8,399 nucleotides of DNA, taken from positions 1 to 8,399 of the forward strand of contig JACQEV010000193.1 of NCBI GenBank assembly GCA_016200385.1, given 5' to 3'. Under the pieces are notes generated by a model that worked only from the letters and a program-made list of their open reading frames with translations, searched no databases and was not told where the DNA came from. The position numbers were made by a program, and so were the translations under genes. This DNA comes from Candidatus Methylomirabilota bacterium. GTDB taxonomy: Bacteria; Methylomirabilota; Methylomirabilia; Methylomirabilales; Methylomirabilaceae. Within the stretch, counting starts at the first letter, position 1. Every line of letters starts with the position of its first letter. Shown here in pieces: positions 1-6,384 of this stretch.

Positions 1-2
1 GA

Positions 3-794
3 GTGGAGACCGCCATTTTGAAGAACCAGGCCGCCCGAATCATCGAACTCTGCCCCACGGAGCTGGTCCTGGTCGAATTAGGCAGCGGAAGCTCCACGAA
101 AAGCCGGTACCTGATTGAACCATGCCTCGCGCGGCAGGAGCGACTCGCCTATTATGCGATTGACATTTCGCCGGGCGGCATGGAGAACGGGGTCCGGCAA
201 CTGTTACAAGAATACCCCCGACTGCGGATTGTGGGGCTGGTCGGCGAATTTGCTGATGGCCTGAGTTACCTCGCCACGCATGCGAGCAAGCCCCGATTGG
301 TCGCATTTTTGGGATCCACAGTTGGCAACTTTACAGAGGAGGAGATCGCACGGTTTCTCACTATGCTCCGTCATCACCTGCGATCCGCCGACCGGTTCCT
401 TTTGGGGGTTGACCTGCTCAAGGACCCCACTGTCCTCGAGGCGGCATACGATGATTCGCAGGGTGTCACCGCGAAGTTCAATCTGAACATCCTCGCGCGC
501 CTCAATCGAGAGTTAACCGCGAATTTCGACCTGGATGCATTCCGGCATCGGGCGGTGTTTAATCAAGAGCGCAGCCGCATCGAGATGCACCTGGTCAGTT
601 TGCGTGACCAGCGCGTAAGGATCGGCGATCTTGGGCTGGCTATCGATTTCCGTCAGGGTGAGACCATCCACACGGAAAATTGTTATAAGTATTCCCAGTC
701 ACAAATGGAATCACTGCTCGCCTATCATGGTTTCCAGGTCTTGTCTCGCTTCACCGACCCCCAGGAACAGTTTTGCCTTTTTCTCGTATCCTGA
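3..794 (+). CDS. egtD: L-histidine Nalpha-methyltransferase (EgtD family), 5'-truncated by window edge
   Basis: EgtD transfers three methyl groups from S-adenosylmethionine to histidine, giving hercynine, the first step of ergothioneine synthesis in the cytosol. The visible 263 residues carry the SAM-binding loop ELGSGSSTKSR (residues 25-35 of the visible part), the strand-end acid in YAIDIS (about 51-56), the family block FLGSTVGNF (102-110) and IHTENCYKY (222-230), whose Glu and Tyr fall in the EgtD substrate-pocket region. EgtD proteins are usually about 320 residues, and the N-terminal part with the FDxI/PEYYxTRxE segment is absent here. The visible frame begins in what should be the helix after that segment, so the GTG at position 3 is almost certainly not the real start and the gene continues to the left. 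It ends cleanly with TGA. A transporter operon follows 79 bases downstream on the same strand. An egtB-type partner could lie upstream, outside the window. Confidence 0.9.
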   Translation: METAILKNQAARIIELCPTELVLVELGSGSSTKSRYLIEPCLARQERLAYYAIDISPGGMENGVRQLLQEYPRLRIVGLVGEFADGLSYLATHASKPRLVAFLGSTVGNFTEEEIARFLTMLRHHLRSADRFLLGVDLLKDPTVLEAAYDDSQGVTAKFNLNILARLNRELTANFDLDAFRHRAVFNQERSRIEMHLVSLRDQRVRIGDLGLAIDFRQGETIHTENCYKYSQSQMESLLAYHGFQVLSRFTDPQEQFCLFLVS

Positions 795-873
795 TCTTCC
801 CTATGTATTGATTACTTCACCCGTTCTTCCCCCCTCACTGACACCAGCCCGCAGATCGTGGTAAGGTGACATC

Positions 874-1635
874 ATGGCAGCGTCGATTGAATTCGAGTGT
901 GTGCACTACCGGCTTTCCAGCGGTGTCGCCGTCTTGGAAGATGTCAGCTTCACCGTGGTGCGCGGCGAGGTGCTTGTGCTGGTCGGCCGGAGCGGCGTTG
1001 GCAAGACGACCGTTCTTCGGTTAATCAATCGTCTCCTCCTACCGAGTGCTGGTACGGTACGGGTCGAGAGCCGCGCGACAACGGACTGGGATCCGATTGT
1101 CTTGCGCAGGCGAATCGGCTATGTGCTCCAAGAAGTGGGGTTGTTTCCGCACATGACCATCGGCCGCAACATCGCGGTCGTCCCGCACCTTGAGGGGTGG
1201 CCGCCGGACCGCATTCGCGCCCGTTGCGCGGAACTCCTGGAGCTCGTGGGCCTTGATCCCGCAAGTTACGAAGGACGATATCCACACGAACTATCGGGAG
1301 GACAACGCCAGCGCGTCGGGTTCGCTCGGGCGCTTGCCGCCGACCCGCCGGTGGTCTTAATGGATGAGCCGTTCGGCGCGCTCGATCCCCTCACTCGGTC
1401 CGAAATGCACCGGGAGTTCCGACGCATTCAGGAGCGGGTCCGCAAGACGGTCGTGATGGTGACTCATGACATGGGTGAAGCCTTCGCCCTGGCCACCAGG
1501 CTGGGTGTGCTGGCAGAGGGGCGGCTCGTGGCGCTCGACACCCCGGAGGCAATCGCCCGCGCGGGCGATCCTCGGATCCGGATGTTCCTCGAGGCGCTGC
1601 CGCCCGTACCGGTCGTATCCCGTGTATCTCATTGA
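874..1635 (+). CDS. Betaine/OpuC-type ABC transporter ATP-binding protein
   Basis: This is the cytoplasmic ATPase of an OpuC/ProU-type importer for quaternary amines. All ABC motifs are present in order: Walker A GRSGVGKT (residues 38-45), Q-loop Gln86, signature LSGGQ (140-144), Walker B VVLMDEP (160-166), D-loop ALD (169-171) and switch His198. The segment VLQEVGLFPHMTIGRNI is typical of the glycine betaine/choline subfamily. At 253 residues it stops after the nucleotide-binding domain, so it lacks the tandem CBS domains that many OpuCA/ProV and EgtV proteins carry for osmotic or ligand gating. The ATG is preceded by AAGGTGA (863-869), a plausible Shine-Dalgarno. The coding end overlaps the start proposed for the permease by 14 bases, which indicates translational coupling. 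The substrate cannot be read from the ATPase; linkage to egtD suggests ergothioneine, hercynine or a similar betaine. Confidence 0.93.
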   Translation: MAASIEFECVHYRLSSGVAVLEDVSFTVVRGEVLVLVGRSGVGKTTVLRLINRLLLPSAGTVRVESRATTDWDPIVLRRRIGYVLQEVGLFPHMTIGRNIAVVPHLEGWPPDRIRARCAELLELVGLDPASYEGRYPHELSGGQRQRVGFARALAADPPVVLMDEPFGALDPLTRSEMHREFRRIQERVRKTVVMVTHDMGEAFALATRLGVLAEGRLVALDTPEAIARAGDPRIRMFLEALPPVPVVSRVSH

Positions 1636-2608
1636 CTTCTGGATCTCGCATCGCGCCGAAATGTTAGGCGCCCTGGGTCAGCATGTCGTGCTTACGCTGG
1701 TGGCCACTGCCACAGCCATTGCGATCGGCGTGCCGCTCGGGATCGTTGCGACCCGGCGGCCCCGACTGGGCGCGGCACTCCTGGCCTTCGCCAACATCGT
1801 TCAGACGGTGCCCAGCCTGGCCATGTTCGGGTTCCTGGTGGCCGTCCCGCTTATCGGGGGCGTTGGCGCACGCAGCGCGCTCATCGTCCTCTTCCTCTAT
1901 GCATTGCTGCCGGTCATGCGCAACACAGTCGCTGGCATCCACGGCATCGAACGGGCCGCCCGCGAAGCCGGCGTGGCCATGGGCATGACGGCGCGGCAGT
2001 TGCTCCTGCAGGTGGAGCTCCCGCTGGCGATGCCGACGATTGTCGCCGGCGTGCGCGTCGCGGCCGTCGTCGGCGTGGGGGCGGCCACGATTGCGGCGGC
2101 CATCGGAGCCGGAGGGTTGGGCGACTATATCTTCCGGGGTCTCTCCATGACCGACCCAACCGTCATCCTTGCCGGTGCGGTCCCGGCGGCGCTGCTCGCG
2201 CTTGCCGTTGACGCAACACTTGGCTGGCTCGAACGGGGCCTGACGCCTGGGGCCGCGAGGCAACGGCGAGTGACCTTCCGGGCCGTGGCCGCTACCGCCA
2301 TCGCCCTGACCCTGATCGTGACGGCGAGTTTCGCTCTGTCAGGACGCTGGGGGACGCGGGTCATCATCGGATCGAAGAACTTCACGGAGCAGGTCATCCT
2401 CGGGGAGCTCCTGGCCCAGACTGTCGAACGGGCGACCGACCTGCGCGTCGATCGCCGCTTGAATCTCGGCGGGACATTCATTTGCGAGGAAGCGCTGCGT
2501 GCGGGCGCCATCGACCTGTACGTCGAGTATACCGGAACGGCGCTCACCGCCATCTTTCACCAGCCAGTCGCCCCGGATCGCGCCGAGGTATATGCGCGCT
2601 GGCTTTAA
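1622..2608 (+). CDS. OpuC/EgtU-type permease fused to N-terminal part of substrate-binding domain; frame broken at 3' end
   Basis: This is the membrane permease of the importer, fused at its C-terminus to a periplasmic betaine-type binding domain. From the GTG at 1622 it encodes 328 residues: a multi-helix permease region with the EAA-loop motif EAGVAMGM (115-122), a further membrane segment (about 219-243), then the start of the binding domain with VIIGSKNFTEQ (247-257), followed by LGGTF and YVEYTGTA. GTG 1622 is preferred because the following YLIDFWISHR matches the short N-terminus usual in the family and overlaps the ATPase end; ATG 1661 is the alternative. No strong Shine-Dalgarno is visible. 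The frame hits TAA at 2606-2608, right after the VY that normally precedes the second half of the binding domain. That second half continues in another frame from about 2592, so this gene is disrupted. Fusions of this kind include choline/betaine transporters and the ergothioneine transporter EgtU. Confidence 0.85.
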   Translation: MYLIDFWISHRAEMLGALGQHVVLTLVATATAIAIGVPLGIVATRRPRLGAALLAFANIVQTVPSLAMFGFLVAVPLIGGVGARSALIVLFLYALLPVMRNTVAGIHGIERAAREAGVAMGMTARQLLLQVELPLAMPTIVAGVRVAAVVGVGAATIAAAIGAGGLGDYIFRGLSMTDPTVILAGAVPAALLALAVDATLGWLERGLTPGAARQRRVTFRAVAATAIALTLIVTASFALSGRWGTRVIIGSKNFTEQVILGELLAQTVERATDLRVDRRLNLGGTFICEEALRAGAIDLYVEYTGTALTAIFHQPVAPDRAEVYARWL

Positions 2609-3113
2609 CAATACCTTTGCGATTCTGATACGGTCTGCGGACGCGCGTCGTCTTCGCCTTAAAACAATCAGGGATGCGGCGGCCTACACGCCGAAGTGGA
2701 AAGCGGCATTCGGCTATGAATTCCTGGAGCGCGAGGATGGCTATAAGGGGTTGGCGAGGACGTATCACTTGCGTTTCGCCGAGCCCCCCCGCGTGATGGA
2801 CCTGACCCTGAGCTACAGGGCGTTGGCGAGCGGCGCCGTCGATCTGATCGCCGGCGATGCAACGAACGGGCTCATCAAAGGACTCGATCTCTTCATGCTT
2901 GAGGATGACCGGCGGTATTTCCCGCCTTATGACGCGATGCCCGTTGTGCGGGCTCAGACCCTGGCGGCGCATCCAGAGCTTCGGACGGCCATCGAACGAT
3001 TGGCCGGCCGGATCTCAGAAGAGACGATGCGAGAGATGAATTACGACGTGGACGTCCATCACCGCGACGCCGCAGTGGTCGTTCGCGAGTTTCTCGACAG
3101 GTTAGGATCGTGA
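2592..3113 (+). pseudogene. C-terminal half of the betaine/EgtU-type substrate-binding domain, out of frame with its permease
   Basis: This is the continuation of the binding domain of the preceding permease fusion. The frame opens with RAGFNNTFAILIR, the conserved GFNNT(Y/F)A block of OpuC/OsmF/EgtU binding domains, and runs through LARTYHLRF, MDLTLSYRALASGAVDLIAGDATNGLI (a typical ligand-lobe segment) and MREMNYDVDV to a normal C-terminus. It could start at the ATG at 2592, but no Shine-Dalgarno precedes it, and half a binding domain without a signal peptide should not work alone. The upstream frame is 2 and this frame is 0, so a loss of length 3n+2 bases would explain the shift. Homologues known to me carry about 19 residues between VY and GFNNT, where only about two can be accounted for here, so about 45-55 bases are probably missing. 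A true deletion fits better than a one-base sequencing error. Confidence 0.8.
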
Positions 3114-3130
3114 TCGCCGAACGCCACCGC

Positions 3131-3167
3131 CCCCTCACCCTGCCCTCTCCCCCGCGGGGGGCGAGGG
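3131..3167. repeat. REP-like GC-rich intergenic palindrome
   Basis: The segment starts with CCCCTCACCCTG and continues as an imperfect inverted repeat: CCCTC-T-CCCCC (3143-3153), a GC centre, then GGGGG-GC-GAGGG (3156-3167). It forms an 11-bp class stem with one bulged base. Similar CCCTCACCC...CCCTCTCCCC palindromes are widely dispersed between genes in many GC-rich proteobacterial and related genomes. Only one copy is in this window, so its repetitive nature is inferred from resemblance. It lies after the transporter genes and before the MetE-like gene. It could act as a transcript-end hairpin for the former, although there is no T-tract. Its right arm GAGGG (3163-3167) sits 10 bases before the next ATG and may serve as the Shine-Dalgarno. 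Confidence 0.55.
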
Positions 3168-3177
3168 ATTCTACAAG

Positions 3178-4281
3178 ATGATCACCGCGCACACAGATGT
3201 CGTCGGCAGCCTCTTGCGGCCCACCGAGCTCCTCGAGGCGCAAAGGAAGCTCTCCCGCGGTGAGATCACGCCCGCCGAGTTCGAGCGGGTCGAAGACCGG
3301 GCGGTCGATGAGGCCCTCCGCCTTCAGGAAGAGGCCGGGCTCGATGTCGTGACCGACGGAGAGATGCGCCGCCTCTCCTTCCAGAGCCAGATGACAGCGG
3401 CAGTCGAAGGTTTCAGCGAGTGGGACCTGAACGCGTTTCTCTGGGGGGAGTGGCAAAGCGACGAGTTCGGAGAGATGGTGGTCGAACGGCCGCCGATCGC
3501 GGTCGTGGGGAAGCTTCGCCGGAAGCGCTTCCTCTCGGCCGAAGAGTTCACGTACGCGCACGGCCGAACAGACCGAGTATTAAAGGTGACGCTGCCGAGC
3601 CCAAGCCTATTTGCCAACTTCTACGATCCCCGTCGCTCAGGCAGCGCATACCCGAACCTCGAAGACTTCCTCGCTGACGTCGCCCAGATCCTCCGCGAAG
3701 AGGTCGAAGAACTCGTGCGACTCGGTGCAACCTACATCCAGCTCGATGCGCCGCAGTACACGCTCCTCATGAACCCGCGCTACCGGAGCTTCTACGAGAG
3801 CCGGGGCTGGCTGGCCGATCGCTGGATCGAGCTCGGGCTCGAACTCGACAACCGGGTGATCGGCAACCACCCCCACGTGACCTTCGGTTTTCATCTCTGT
3901 CGCGGAAACCAGGCAAGCCGCTGGCTCGTCGCCGGCGGCTATGATTGGTTGGCTCCGCGCATCTTTCCCCGCATCCGCGCGCAGCGGCTCCTGCTTGAGT
4001 ACGATGACCGGCGTTCCGGGACGTTCGAGCCCCTCACGCAAGTCCCTGAAGACAAGATAGTGGCCCTGGGGCTCGTGACGACGAAGACACCCCGGCGGGA
4101 GACCGTCGAAGAACTCTCGGCCCGCATCCGTGAGGCGAGCCGCTTCATTCCGCTCGAGCGCCTGGCCCTGTCCCCTCAGTGCGGCTTCGCTAGCTCGGTC
4201 ATCGGGAACTCGATCTCGCCAGAGGATCAGCGGGCCAAGCTCAGAACGATCGCCGAGACCGCCGCGAGTGTGTGGGGGTGA
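3178..4281 (+). CDS. Stand-alone MetE C-terminal-domain methyltransferase (cobalamin-independent methionine synthase II family)
   Basis: This 367-residue protein belongs to the MetE C-terminal (COG0620) family of zinc-dependent thiol methyltransferases, which activate a thiol, homocysteine in the classical enzyme, for methylation. It is a single TIM-barrel without the MetE N-terminal half. The four zinc ligands of the family can be placed: His239 and Cys241 (FHLCRGN), Glu274 (LLLEYDD) and Cys335 (SPQCGFASS). The N-terminus has VVGSLLRP and VVTDGEMRR (residues 57-65), which are standard family blocks, and YIQLDAP is the conserved barrel strand. The methyl donor and acceptor are not evident. 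Similar stand-alone proteins include Bacillus YxjG/YxjH and epoxyalkane:CoM transferase relatives, and core-MetE proteins use methylcobalamin. The start ATG follows the GC-rich palindrome, whose GAGGG may be its ribosome binding site. Neighbours on both sides look unrelated. Confidence 0.85.
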   Translation: MITAHTDVVGSLLRPTELLEAQRKLSRGEITPAEFERVEDRAVDEALRLQEEAGLDVVTDGEMRRLSFQSQMTAAVEGFSEWDLNAFLWGEWQSDEFGEMVVERPPIAVVGKLRRKRFLSAEEFTYAHGRTDRVLKVTLPSPSLFANFYDPRRSGSAYPNLEDFLADVAQILREEVEELVRLGATYIQLDAPQYTLLMNPRYRSFYESRGWLADRWIELGLELDNRVIGNHPHVTFGFHLCRGNQASRWLVAGGYDWLAPRIFPRIRAQRLLLEYDDRRSGTFEPLTQVPEDKIVALGLVTTKTPRRETVEELSARIREASRFIPLERLALSPQCGFASSVIGNSISPEDQRAKLRTIAETAASVWG

Positions 4282-4369
4282 AATGCAATCAGGGATTCCG
4301 TATGGTCACCCCGTAAATTGCAGCAAGAACCGGGTGGATTGGCAAGGTTTGCCTCGGTAGGATACCGAC

Positions 4370-5254
4370 ATGAACGATTATGAACGCATTGCGCGCGTCA
4401 TCCGATATCTGGACGAGCATCACACGCTGCAGCCCGGTCTGGATGAGCTGGCACACGTCGCAGGGCTGAGCCAGTCTCATTTCCATCGCATGTTTTCGGC
4501 GTGGGTGGGCGTGACGCCAAAAGATTTCCTGCAATGCCTGACGCTCGAACACGCCAAGGCGCTGCTGAGGGCAGGTCAGGACGTGCTCAGTGCCGCGCTC
4601 GATGCCGGCCTGTCTGGGCCGGGTCGGCTGCACGACTTGTGCGTCAGCCTTGAGGCGATGTCGCCTGGAGAGATGAAGATTAGAGGGAGCGGGTTGAACA
4701 TCCGCTTCGGCGTTGCCGCGACGCCGTTCGGCGACTGTCTGATCGGGGAGAGCGAGCGGGGGGTCTGCCATCTCGCCTTCGTCGCCGATGAAGGGCGTGA
4801 CGCGGCGATCGATGAACTCCACCGCAAATGGCCAGAAGCCCGCCTGACACGGAGCGACAGAGCCGCAGCAGGCCTCGCGTCCAGGATCTTTGGGGGACCC
4901 GACGCCGACAGCAAGCGTCCGACCCTGCGGGCGTTTGTCAGAGGGACCGCCTTTCAGGTCCGGGTGTGGCGCGCCCTGCTGCGCGTGCCCCCAGGCTGCC
5001 TGGTAACTTATGGACAGCTTGCGGCGGTGATCGGGCAGCCGCGCGCTGCGCGCTCGGTTGGAAGCGCCCTGGGACAGAACCCGCTGGCGTATCTCATCCC
5101 CTGCCACCGTGTCATTCGTGAGACCGGCGTGATCGGCGAGTACCGCTGGGGCCGAGTCCGTAAGCGCGCCATGGTGGCGTGGGAAACATCCCACCGCATG
5201 GAGCGAGGACCGTCTCTTGAGGCGACAGCGACGGCCGCGGGCTCTGCGAGCTAG
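4370..5254 (+). CDS. AraC-type HTH / O6-alkylguanine-DNA alkyltransferase fusion (Ada-like, no Ada zinc domain)
   Basis: This 294-residue cytosolic protein combines an AraC-type DNA-binding region with a suicide DNA-repair alkyltransferase that removes methyl groups from O6-methylguanine. Residues about 5-100 carry the AraC helix-turn-helix (LDELAHVAGLSQSHFHRMF, 24-42). Residues about 110-190 match the N-terminal Ogt subdomain. The catalytic part has FQVRVW (195-200), the Arg-finger region AARSVG (226-231, Arg228), the NP hinge (Asn237), the active site IPCHRVI with acceptor Cys245, and GEYRWG. The N-terminal Ada zinc/methylphosphotriester-sensing domain is absent, so if it is a regulator its inducing signal must differ from that of E. 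coli Ada. AGGA (4359-4362) lies 7 bases before the ATG. A five-base hairpin GGCAA-GGT-TTGCC (4341-4353) immediately precedes that site and could influence translation. Confidence 0.9.
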   Translation: MNDYERIARVIRYLDEHHTLQPGLDELAHVAGLSQSHFHRMFSAWVGVTPKDFLQCLTLEHAKALLRAGQDVLSAALDAGLSGPGRLHDLCVSLEAMSPGEMKIRGSGLNIRFGVAATPFGDCLIGESERGVCHLAFVADEGRDAAIDELHRKWPEARLTRSDRAAAGLASRIFGGPDADSKRPTLRAFVRGTAFQVRVWRALLRVPPGCLVTYGQLAAVIGQPRAARSVGSALGQNPLAYLIPCHRVIRETGVIGEYRWGRVRKRAMVAWETSHRMERGPSLEATATAAGSAS

Positions 5255-5269
5255 CTGCTTCGACGACCC

Positions 5270-5365
5270 ATGAAACGTTTCCTGGGGAATTTCAGCGGTG
5301 TCGTGCTCGCCATCCTGTTGGTCGCGCTCCTCCCGAGCATGACAACCGTCGTAGTCCTCGAGTAG
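5270..5365 (+). CDS. Possible 31-residue single-pass membrane peptide
   Basis: A short open frame begins with ATG 15 bases after the alkyltransferase stop and ends at TAG 5363-5365. It encodes a basic N-terminus (MKRFLGNFSG) followed by a continuous hydrophobic stretch (VVLAILLVALLP) and ends in VVVLE. This has the shape of a small membrane protein or a leftover signal anchor. No convincing Shine-Dalgarno precedes it; the nearest purines are GACGACC. It is not recognised. It could be a co-transcribed small protein, the 5' remnant of a truncated gene, or chance. Confidence 0.3.
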   Translation: MKRFLGNFSGVVLAILLVALLPSMTTVVVLE

Positions 5366-5422
5366 CGGAGGTTTAGCCCCAGCACAAGGCGTGCCTCATA
5401 TCAGGGCCTCACGGGACGGGGC

Positions 5423-5878
5423 TTACTTATAGTAGCCGACGTAACAGACCTGGTCGCCGACCTTGGTGACGAAGCTGACCTTCTGAACCGGGTCGGTGCT
5501 GCCGGGCCGCGGCCACATGTAGCTGACCTCGCTGATCTTGCCCGCTTGGGCGACCTTGTACATCTCCGCGCCGAGCGCCTTGCCGGCCTTGTCCTTCAGG
5601 TCCTTGAGACTCTTGCCGACGAGCGACGGATGGGCGGTGAAATTGCCGTCGGGTCCGCCGCAGCCCGGATACAGATCCCGGTCCTTGAATCCCCCTTCGC
5701 CCTTGGTGAACATTGCCAGGGCCTTGGCCTTGTCCGCCTTGACCGCGGCCACCACCTTTTCCAGCATGGCTTTGGCCTCACCAGCGGTGCCAAAATCGGC
5801 CGCGATCGCCGTCGCGACAACGGCCACGGCTAACACAAACAGGGCGACGGTAATAATGACGCTGAGCTTCTTCATCAT
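5423..5878 (-). CDS. Secreted single-Cache-domain protein
   Basis: This 151-residue protein has an N-terminal signal peptide (MMKK, hydrophobic 5-24, predicted cleavage after AIA-A, around residues 26-27), so the mature part should be periplasmic. The rest is one small Cache (sCache_2-like) domain: a long amphipathic helix (about 32-57), LYPGCGGPDGNFTAHPSLVGKSL (a typical Cache turn; Cys73 and His83) and the closing strands SYMWPRPGS, KVSFVTKVGDQVCYVGYYK. Cache domains usually sense small extracellular ligands as part of chemoreceptors or histidine kinases. Here there is no transmembrane signalling partner, so it could be a free ligand-binding or redox-responsive protein, with Cys73 and Cys145 as a possible disulfide pair. 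A perfect AAGGAGGT (5891-5884) precedes two consecutive ATG codons; either could be used. The ligand is unknown. It is convergent with the alkyltransferase and divergent from the thioesterase. Confidence 0.85.
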   Translation of the reverse strand: MMKKLSVIITVALFVLAVAVVATAIAADFGTAGEAKAMLEKVVAAVKADKAKALAMFTKGEGGFKDRDLYPGCGGPDGNFTAHPSLVGKSLKDLKDKAGKALGAEMYKVAQAGKISEVSYMWPRPGSTDPVQKVSFVTKVGDQVCYVGYYK

Positions 5879-5928
5879 CGTGTACCTCCTTGATCATTGC
5901 GTTGAATTCGGCGGGTTGTCGTAGATGG

Positions 5929-5957
5929 CTTGTATCAAGTCGCGCAGATGTTGTCAA
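5929..5957 (-). promoter_or_regulatory. Sigma70-like promoter for the Cache-domain gene
   Basis: On the minus strand a perfect TTGACA (5957-5952) is followed after 17 bases by TACAAG (5934-5929), a four-of-six match to the -10 consensus. Transcription would begin near 5922 and leave a leader of about 44 bases containing the AAGGAGGT site. Position, spacing and orientation all suit the Cache gene. Confidence 0.5.
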
Positions 5958-6207
5958 TAAGAAAAAGGCCACATTCCAGCGAGCGTGAACACCCAGATTG
6001 CTCGATCCTGAACGCGCCATTCTGCACCGGTTCTCCATTGTGTTGCTCCGGCTGATCGTCGAGGATAGACTGCGAGATCTTCAGCTCTTATCGAGGACAG
6101 CAGGCTTGACAAAGCTCTTATAACTGATCGATATTACCTTCAATCTTGCATTCAACGGATACGAGAGCTTCGCGGGATAGCCTGCACGAATTGGGGGCGT
6201 AGACTTG

Positions 6208-6384
6208 CTAGTGCTCCTCCAACTATTTCTGCCTAATTTGGTAGGACACTGTACCGGGCCAAGGAGCGAGCATAGCAAGGCGCGGACCCCAGGGCCGACC
6301 GAGGCGTACATTGGCTGGTACGTCGCAGGGAGCGCCCTGGGGGCCAGCAACGCCGCTAGGCGAAGTTAATTGGAACGGCACTAG
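6208..6384. mobile_element. MITE-like element, 177 bp, with terminal inverted repeats
   Basis: The ends are CTAGTGCTCCTCCAA (6208-6222) and TTGGAACGGCACTAG (6370-6384). Over 26 bases the two ends match in about 18 positions when one is reverse-complemented, including a perfect outer CTAGTGC. The inner part is also self-complementary: CCCCAGGGC (6287-6295) pairs with GCCCTGGGG (6334-6342), and CGTAC (6305-6309) with GTACG (6318-6322) around an 8-base loop. The left half carries about 35 extra bases that would bulge. The element has no coding capacity. If the outer C is excluded, both ends are flanked by TA, as expected for IS630/Tc1-type non-autonomous elements; CTAG duplication is the alternative. 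A structured non-coding RNA is also possible. Confidence 0.62.

Noticed and set aside
1664..2263. 199-residue minus-strand open frame
   Set aside because: It is the shadow of the permease; the product is a His/Arg/Gly-rich low-complexity sequence.
2893..3561. 222-residue minus-strand open frame
   Set aside because: It is antisense to the binding-domain fragment and the MetE-like gene, and spans the REP-like palindrome; no motif or ribosome binding site.
4300..4335. Ada-box-like AAATTGCAGCAAG upstream of the alkyltransferase gene
   Set aside because: Spacing between the AAT and GCAA parts does not match the E. coli Ada box and the protein lacks the domain that reads it.
4289..5194. 301-residue open frame on the minus strand
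   Set aside because: It lies antisense to the alkyltransferase fusion, whose sense frame has clear domains and active site; the protein has no recognisable motif and results from GC-rich codon bias.
5375..5423. Possible bidirectional terminator AGCCCC...GGGGCT between the convergent genes
   Set aside because: The stem is six bases with a 37-base loop and there is no T-tract on either strand.
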